A DNA stretch of 64,000 bases from Rhodococcus sp. SMB37 (GTDB taxonomy: Bacteria; Actinomycetota; Actinomycetes; Mycobacteriales; Mycobacteriaceae): assembly GCF_004345605.1 (NCBI RefSeq), contig NZ_SLVY01000001.1:124001-188000 (forward strand), written 5' to 3'. The notes under the pieces are model-generated. The model was not told where the DNA came from, made no database searches, and worked only from the letters and a program-made list of their open reading frames with translations. Positions 59,349-64,000 of this stretch are shown here, piece by piece. A program made the position numbers and the translations under genes. Within the stretch, counting starts at the first letter, position 1, and every line of letters begins with the position of its first letter.

Positions 59349-59819
59349 ATGGAACCGACAAATTGGCTGACCCACGACGAGCACCGGTTGTGGCGGTCCT
59401 ACCTCGACGCCACCCGCATGCTCATCCAGGACCTGGACAAGCAGCTGGTACGCGACTCAGGGATTTCGTTCGCCGACTACGAGATTCTCGTCCTGCTCTC
59501 CGAAGCAGAAGACCGCAGGCTTCGGATGCGAGAACTCTCCGACGCAAGCACCACGACACGCAGCGGCATCACCCGCGCGATCACCCGAATGGAGGCCGCC
59601 GGGTGGGTGGAACGCGTCGAATGCGAATCCGACAAGCGTGGTGCCTGGGCCGCATTGACCGACAAGGGCGCCGCGACACTCGCCGACGCCGGGCCCGGAC
59701 ATGTCGCCGCGGTACGCGCAACGATGTTCGACGTCCTCTCCCCCGACGACATCACCGTGATGGCCGACGTCTTCACCGCGATGCGCGACCACATGCAGTT
59801 ACACCGGCGCACCGGCTGA
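59349..59819 (+). CDS. MarR family transcriptional regulator
   Basis: The 156-residue winged-helix protein has GISFADYEILVLLSEAEDRR, RMRELSDASTTTRSGITRAI and a wing (ECESDKRGAWAALTDKG). It is divergent from VOC-pirin-pirin, with the likely operator at 59314-59331. The ligand is unknown; MarR control of pirins in response to phenolics or oxidative stress would fit. TACGGT six bases before the ATG suggests leaderless translation. Confidence 0.93.
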   Translation: MEPTNWLTHDEHRLWRSYLDATRMLIQDLDKQLVRDSGISFADYEILVLLSEAEDRRLRMRELSDASTTTRSGITRAITRMEAAGWVERVECESDKRGAWAALTDKGAATLADAGPGHVAAVRATMFDVLSPDDITVMADVFTAMRDHMQLHRRTG

Positions 59820-59902
59820 CCTGCGAAACGCTCATACGACCGATACCCGCACCCTTCGCAGCTACGCTCGAAGCCGACCGCCATTTCCGGAAGGATGCAG
59901 AA

Positions 59903-60232
59903 ATGCCCACGGACACCCCCGATCCCCGCCTCGCCGATATCACCATCTCCCACAATCCCCAGCAGAACCGCTACGAGATTCTCGACGGCGACACGGTGAT
60001 CGGACACACCGACTACCGCGCAGGTGAAGGCACCCAGCGCGTATTCGTCCACACCGAGGTGGACGAGAACTACGGCGGTCTCGGCCTCGCCGGCCGCCTC
60101 GTGAAGTTCGCTCTCGACGACGTCGCGTCACATGGCGGGCGCATCGTTCCGGTATGCCCGTACGTCGCGAAGTACGTGACCAAGCATCACGACTACGACG
60201 ACATCGTCGACCGGCCCGGTGGACCGGCATGA
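59903..60232 (+). CDS. Small GNAT-like acetyltransferase (YidJ/NAT type)
   Basis: The 109-residue protein has the compact COG2388-type N-acetyltransferase pattern: RYEILDGDTVIGHTDYRAG, VFVHTEVDENYGGLGLAGRL (acetyl-CoA loop) and IVPVCPYVAKYVTKHHDYDD. AAGGA seven bases before the ATG sets the start. Its stop overlaps the next gene by four bases. Confidence 0.9.
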   Translation: MPTDTPDPRLADITISHNPQQNRYEILDGDTVIGHTDYRAGEGTQRVFVHTEVDENYGGLGLAGRLVKFALDDVASHGGRIVPVCPYVAKYVTKHHDYDDIVDRPGGPA

Positions 60233-60702
60233 ACCACGCCGACCGCATCTCCATCGACAAGCAGACCCGCCCGGTATACCGCGCGCAAGTGGCCGTCGCG
60301 GTCGCCGTCCGGGACGCCGTGAGTGAAGCAGGCCTCGATCGAAAGCTCGCCGAGCTCGTCAATATCCGCGTCTCGCAGATCAACGGGTGTGCCTACTGCC
60401 TCGACGTACATATTCGTGACGCACTGAAAGCGGGCGAGAAGGCCCAGCGCCTCGCCGTACTGCCCGCATGGCGCGACACCGACCTGTTCACCGACGCAGA
60501 GTGCGCCGCACTGACACTCGCCGAACTGGTGACCACCTTGCCGTCGTCGTACGAACAGGACTGCCGCTACGCCGAGGCCCGGACGGCATTGAACGACGAG
60601 CAAATCTCCGCGATCATCTGGGTCGCGATTGCCATGAACTCGTTCAATCGCATCTCGATTCTCAGCCGCCACCGAGTTCGCCCGGACGACTGGAAGGCCT
60701 GA
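60229..60702 (+). CDS. Carboxymuconolactone decarboxylase / AhpD-like protein
   Basis: The 157-residue helical protein has the redox pair Cys54/Cys57 and His61 in INGCAYCLDVHIRDALKAG, with Glu42, as in AhpD-type alkylhydroperoxidase subunits. A peroxide-related role is likely. The ATG overlaps the GNAT gene stop (ATGA). Its last 41 bases overlap the convergent PAP2 gene. Confidence 0.92.
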   Translation: MNHADRISIDKQTRPVYRAQVAVAVAVRDAVSEAGLDRKLAELVNIRVSQINGCAYCLDVHIRDALKAGEKAQRLAVLPAWRDTDLFTDAECAALTLAELVTTLPSSYEQDCRYAEARTALNDEQISAIIWVAIAMNSFNRISILSRHRVRPDDWKA

Positions 60703-61363
60703 CCGGCTCGGATCCCGAGGGTCGTCCGATCCGAGCCGCGACCGGGAGTAGCGCCGCGGTCACCAACGAGACCACCAGCACACCCAACGCCATACCCGAG
60801 AACACGTCGTGTACGTAGTGCACACCGACGGTCACGCGCGAAAGACCGAGCACCATGGCCAGCGGGGCGACCAACCAGAGTGACCGTCGGACGGCGAGCA
60901 CACACGCGGTGGCGAACGACGCTGCGATCACGGAATGATTCGACGGCCATGACCAGTCACCGATCTCCGGACACTCCAGAACGGTCGCGATACCCAGGGT
61001 CCGGCACGGCCGCGGTTCGGTCACCACCAGCTTGATGAATTCGCTGAGCAGGTATGCGGCGACCACCCCGGCCCCGGCGACCACGAGAGTGCGGAAAGCA
61101 CGTCGATCCTCACGCCAGGACCACACGGCGAGTGCACCTGCGGTGGCCACGAGGACAAGCAGTCCTTTGTCTGCGACGACACCCGCTGCCGGCCCCAGGA
61201 ACGACGCTTCGAATGTCTGCGCGACCGCAAGATAGAGCTCATCACGGACGGGCACGGCTGCCACAGCGAGCAGTGCCAGGACGACCGCTGTCGGCATGGC
61301 AGGGAGAAGCATCGACTGGACCAACCTCGGGGGAATACGAGGTGAACGCTCGGTGACAACCAT
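60662..61363 (-). CDS. PAP2-type membrane phosphatase
   Basis: The 233-residue membrane protein has about six helices and the three PAP2 motifs: KLVVTEPRPC, WPSNHSVIAA and SRVTVGVHYVHDV. It probably dephosphorylates a lipid phosphate such as undecaprenyl pyrophosphate or phosphatidic acid. The ATG follows TAGCGT by eight bases and has no ribosome binding site. Convergent overlap with the AhpD-like gene is 41 bases. Confidence 0.9.
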   Translation of the reverse strand: MVVTERSPRIPPRLVQSMLLPAMPTAVVLALLAVAAVPVRDELYLAVAQTFEASFLGPAAGVVADKGLLVLVATAGALAVWSWREDRRAFRTLVVAGAGVVAAYLLSEFIKLVVTEPRPCRTLGIATVLECPEIGDWSWPSNHSVIAASFATACVLAVRRSLWLVAPLAMVLGLSRVTVGVHYVHDVFSGMALGVLVVSLVTAALLPVAARIGRPSGSEPVRPSSRPGELGGG

Positions 61364-61442
61364 GATCGACAACGCTAGCGTGACGGCTCTCCCTCTCCGA
61401 GTCCGGCTCGCCCGAGATGCGAGCGCCAGTACGCTGTGACCC

Positions 61443-61862
61443 ATGTGGAGAACCTGGGTTCCGTCGCTGGCGATCGTCGCAGTCGCGGTGCTCGTTCTGA
61501 CAACCGGAGCGCTCACCCCGGCCTCGATCGCCATCACGGTCGTTCTGCTCGCGCTCGCCTGGATCGGATCTCCGTTGGTCTTCCCGCGCCATGTCGACGA
61601 TGCGACCGCCCGCCGCGAGGCCGCCGATACGAACACTCCGGTGATCTACTGGCGTCCGGGGTGCATGTTCTGCATGCGCCTGCGGGCATCCCTGCTCCGC
61701 CGCGCCGATCAGGCAATCTGGGTGAACATCTGGCGCGACCCCGCAGCAGCGGAACGGGTCCGGGAGGTCAACGACGGCAACGAGACCGTGCCGACCGTGT
61801 TCGTCGCAGGGAGTGCGCACAGCAACCCCGCCCCCGAGTGGATGCGCGCGCAACTCCGTTGA
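61443..61862 (+). CDS. Membrane-anchored glutaredoxin-like protein
   Basis: The 139-residue protein has two N-terminal membrane helices (LAIVAVAVLVLTTGAL and ITVVLLALAWIGSPLVF) and a glutaredoxin-like domain with Cys74-x-x-Cys77 in WRPGCMFCMRL and the cis-Pro region ETVPTVFV. The redox partner is unknown; mycothiol or thioredoxin-type reduction is likely in this group. Confidence 0.9.
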   Translation: MWRTWVPSLAIVAVAVLVLTTGALTPASIAITVVLLALAWIGSPLVFPRHVDDATARREAADTNTPVIYWRPGCMFCMRLRASLLRRADQAIWVNIWRDPAAAERVREVNDGNETVPTVFVAGSAHSNPAPEWMRAQLR

Positions 61863-61945
61863 GCGAGATCGACGCCGCCTCCCTCGTCTCACCCCGGGTA
61901 TCGTGGACCGACGATCACACCTGCACGCGAAAGGCCGAACCCTCG

Positions 61946-62386
61946 ATGCGCCACGATCCGCGACGTCTGTCGCAGGACCTGTATCCGCTGCGCCGTACAG
62001 TCACTCCGTTGTTCGGAGACGTCGACGCGCTCGGACACGTCAACAACGTCTCGATCGCCCGATACTTCGAGCAGGCCCGTGTCCTCGTGATGGAGGAACT
62101 CACCTCCGCTCTCGGCGGACCCGCGTTCGAACGCGCGGTGCTGGCCCGGATCGAGATCGATTATCTCGCCGAGGTCTTCTATCCCCACGAAGTCGTGATC
62201 TCCACCGGCGTGTCGAAGGTGGGTACCTCGTCGCTGGTACTCGGCTCGGCGCTGTTCCAGCACGGCCGGTGCGTTGCGCTGGCGACCTCCATCGACGTCG
62301 GCACGAAACCGGAAGGCGGTGCGGCGCCGATCTCCGACGAGGTGCGCGCTGTGCTCGACAAGTATCTGCTCGATCTCCCGAACTGA
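61946..62386 (+). CDS. Hot-dog fold acyl-CoA thioesterase
   Basis: The 146-residue protein has the 4HBT pattern LFGDVDALGHVNNVSIARYF with the catalytic Asp and His-Val-Asn-Asn, then IEIDYLAEVFYPHEVVI and GSALFQHGRCVALATS. Substrate chain length is unknown. The ATG giving MRHDPRRLSQDLYP has AAAGG about eleven bases upstream. Confidence 0.88.
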   Translation: MRHDPRRLSQDLYPLRRTVTPLFGDVDALGHVNNVSIARYFEQARVLVMEELTSALGGPAFERAVLARIEIDYLAEVFYPHEVVISTGVSKVGTSSLVLGSALFQHGRCVALATSIDVGTKPEGGAAPISDEVRAVLDKYLLDLPN

Positions 62387-62399
62387 TCGTCTCTGCCGA

Positions 62400-63308
62400 T
62401 CACCGTCCTCCGGGAACGAACGCTCCTGCTCTGCGCACGATGTGTTCGTGCAACCGCGCGACGGCCGGAGTCGGGCGGTGGTGTCCGCTGACGAGCCCGA
62501 TGTCGCGGTCCCGGTTGCCCGTCAACGGAATCCCGACGAGGTCGTCGCGGGACACGGAAGCCGGCAACAACGCAACACCCAACCCCTGTGCGACGAGTGC
62601 GCGGGCCGTCTCGAACTCACCGATCTCGAATGCGACGTTCGGAACGAACCCTGCCTCCTTGCACCAGGAATCGAGAAGTCGACGCAGGTGGAATACGGGC
62701 GGATTCGCGATGAAGTGCTCTGCGGCGAGGTCTGTGAGGGCGACCTCGCCACGGTCGGCAAGCCGATGCGACGGGGCGACATACAGCAGAATGCGTTGCT
62801 TCCCGAGTAGCACGACAGCCAGATCGTCCGGGGGTGGAATCACGACGGCGAGATCGAGACGACCCTCGCGGACCATCGCGCACAGCGCTTCGCCGTGAGC
62901 CTGGACGAGACCGAACCGGATGCGCGGTGCCGTGTCGTGGAATTCGGCGAGCAGCGAGGGAATGCTCACCGGGCCGAGCGTGAGGGGAAACCCGAAACGA
63001 ACCGATCCACTGTCGGGGTCAGCGTTGCTGCGTACGACATTCACTGCGTCGTCGAGCACCCTGACCACGCCGCGGGTACGTTCGTGCAGTTCGCGACCAG
63101 CAGCGGTCAGTGCGACACCCCGACCGACCGGCTGGAACAGCGCCACCCCGAGGATCTGCTCGAGCGATTTCAGTCGCCTGCTCAGTGACGACTGCGGCAC
63201 ACCGAGGACAGCGGCCGCGTGAGTGATGTGTCCTTCCGTCGCGGCGGTATCGAACGCTGCGAGCAGTGGCACGATCTCGGCGATCCGACCCGACCTGTAT
63301 CCATCCAT
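62400..63308 (-). CDS. LysR family transcriptional regulator
   Basis: The 302-residue protein has the N-terminal HTH (TEGHITHAAAVLGVPQSSLS, RRLKSLEQILGVALFQPVGR) and a periplasmic-binding-like effector domain (SVRFGFPLTLGPVSIPSLLA). I start at MDGYRSGR; TTATCA six to seven bases before the ATG suggests leaderless translation. An in-frame ATG at 63338 would start inside an AT-rich stretch that looks like the shared control region with the divergent mqo gene. Confidence 0.9.
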   Translation of the reverse strand: MDGYRSGRIAEIVPLLAAFDTAATEGHITHAAAVLGVPQSSLSRRLKSLEQILGVALFQPVGRGVALTAAGRELHERTRGVVRVLDDAVNVVRSNADPDSGSVRFGFPLTLGPVSIPSLLAEFHDTAPRIRFGLVQAHGEALCAMVREGRLDLAVVIPPPDDLAVVLLGKQRILLYVAPSHRLADRGEVALTDLAAEHFIANPPVFHLRRLLDSWCKEAGFVPNVAFEIGEFETARALVAQGLGVALLPASVSRDDLVGIPLTGNRDRDIGLVSGHHRPTPAVARLHEHIVRRAGAFVPGGR

Positions 63309-63397
63309 ATTCGGATGATAATCCACAAAATATCTCATTGGACGGATTGATATCTGCGGAGGAAGCTGGGGACACCAGCGAGAGAAGGAGTGTTTCC

Positions 63398-64000
63398 CAT
63401 GAGCGACAACACATCCGACACCATCCACGATGTCGTCCTGATCGGAGGCGGGATCATGTCCGCCACCCTCGGCGCCATGATGTCCCGCCTCGAACCCGAC
63501 GCCTCGATAGTCCTCCTCGAGCGCCTAGACGAAATCGCCGGTGAGAGTTCCAGCGCATGGAACAACGCCGGCACCGGACACTCCGGCTACGCGGAACTCA
63601 ACTACATGCCCGACCCCACCGACGGCGCGACAGCGCAGGACATCGCGCACCGATTCCGCCTCTCCCGACGGTTCTGGTCGTCACTGGCAGCCGATGACAC
63701 CATGCCGGAGTTCCTCACTCCCGCACCGCACATGGACATCGTGTTCGGCGAACGAGACGTCGAATACCTGCGCGCCCGGGTCGACACCCTGCGGACATCG
63801 CCGACGTTCTCCGACATGGAATTCACCGAGGACCCCGAGACCATCCGCGAGTGGGCTCCCCTGCTGGTCGAGGGCCGCACCCACACCGGACCCATGGCCG
63901 CCTCACGCCACCACGCCGGCACCGACGTCGATTTCGGTGCACTGACCAGATGGCTCGTCGACGACATCGCGACCCGCGGCACCGACGTACGTCTGCACCA
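63398..64000 (+). CDS. mqo: Malate:quinone oxidoreductase, N-terminal part (cut by window edge)
   Basis: Membrane-associated FAD enzyme that oxidises malate and reduces quinones in the TCA cycle. About 200 residues are visible: the FAD motif DVVLIGGGIMSATLGAMM, then ESSSAWNNAGTGHSGYAELN and RHHAGTDVDFGALTRWLVD, all characteristic of Mqo. GAAGGAG eight bases before the ATG sets the start. It is divergent from a LysR gene, which may regulate it. The rest lies beyond the right edge. Confidence 0.94.

Noticed and set aside
60662-60702. 41-base overlap of the AhpD-like and PAP2 genes as a possible misread stop
   Set aside because: Both C-termini are natural for their families and convergent overlaps of this size are common.

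Overview
The window is high-GC actinobacterial DNA, most like Rhodococcus or a close relative in the Mycobacteriales. This rests on gene order (pyrR-pyrB-pyrC-PH-like protein-carA-carB; nusB-efp-pepQ-(aro)-aroB-aroK-aroC; aroE-mltG-ruvX-alaS-rarA; aspS), on F420-dependent and mycothiol-dependent enzyme families, on frequent GTG starts, and on many genes whose start codon lies 6-8 bases after a TAnnnT-type -10 box, as expected for leaderless mRNAs. The genus is inferred from content, not from a database match.

Positions 1-22.6 kb are a housekeeping core, mostly on the minus strand. The de novo pyrimidine operon (pyrR to carB, cut by the left edge) runs almost entirely with 1-4 base overlaps and is preceded by a well-formed PyrR-binding hairpin that holds the pyrR ribosome binding site. 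A strong terminator separates it from efp-nusB. The shikimate genes follow (aroB, aroK, aroC, later aroE), but aroQ/aroD is missing where it usually sits and three plus-strand genes occupy the place: a small HTH regulator, an alpha/beta hydrolase and a DinB-like mycothiol-dependent enzyme. The regulator has a striking 52-bp palindromic operator. Next come mltG, ruvX, alaS and rarA. A sigma-factor pseudogene lies between DUF1622 and aroE.

Positions 22.7-38 kb hold a PhoD phosphatase, a phosphotransferase-fold protein, aspS, a neutral zinc metallopeptidase, a lipoprotein, a cytosine-deaminase-like enzyme, a chagasin-like inhibitor, an LLM oxidoreductase, a membrane hydrolase, aconitase and a Cys/Met-metabolism PLP enzyme.

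Positions 38-50 kb are the most eroded and accessory part. A kdp potassium-pump operon is decayed: kdpF is intact, kdpA has a stop and about six frameshifts, kdpB is internally deleted and truncated, and kdpC/D/E are absent. It is followed by idi, a TetR/hydrolase pair, an FNT-channel/cyanase operon, a uridine-kinase-fold protein without its P-loop, an AlkZ-like protein, and a convergent pair of flavin/F420 split-barrel genes that have run into each other.

Positions 50-64 kb contain an unrecognised 34-residue protein gene with its own terminator, a CNNM/CorC transporter-like pair led by a 36-codon basic ORF, a SEC-C protein, a GT39-type membrane glycosyltransferase, a VOC-pirin-pirin operon facing a MarR regulator, small stress-type enzymes (GNAT, AhpD-like, PAP2, glutaredoxin-like, thioesterase), and a LysR gene divergent from mqo, which is cut by the right edge. 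I see no rRNA, tRNA, CRISPR array, insertion sequence or phage.
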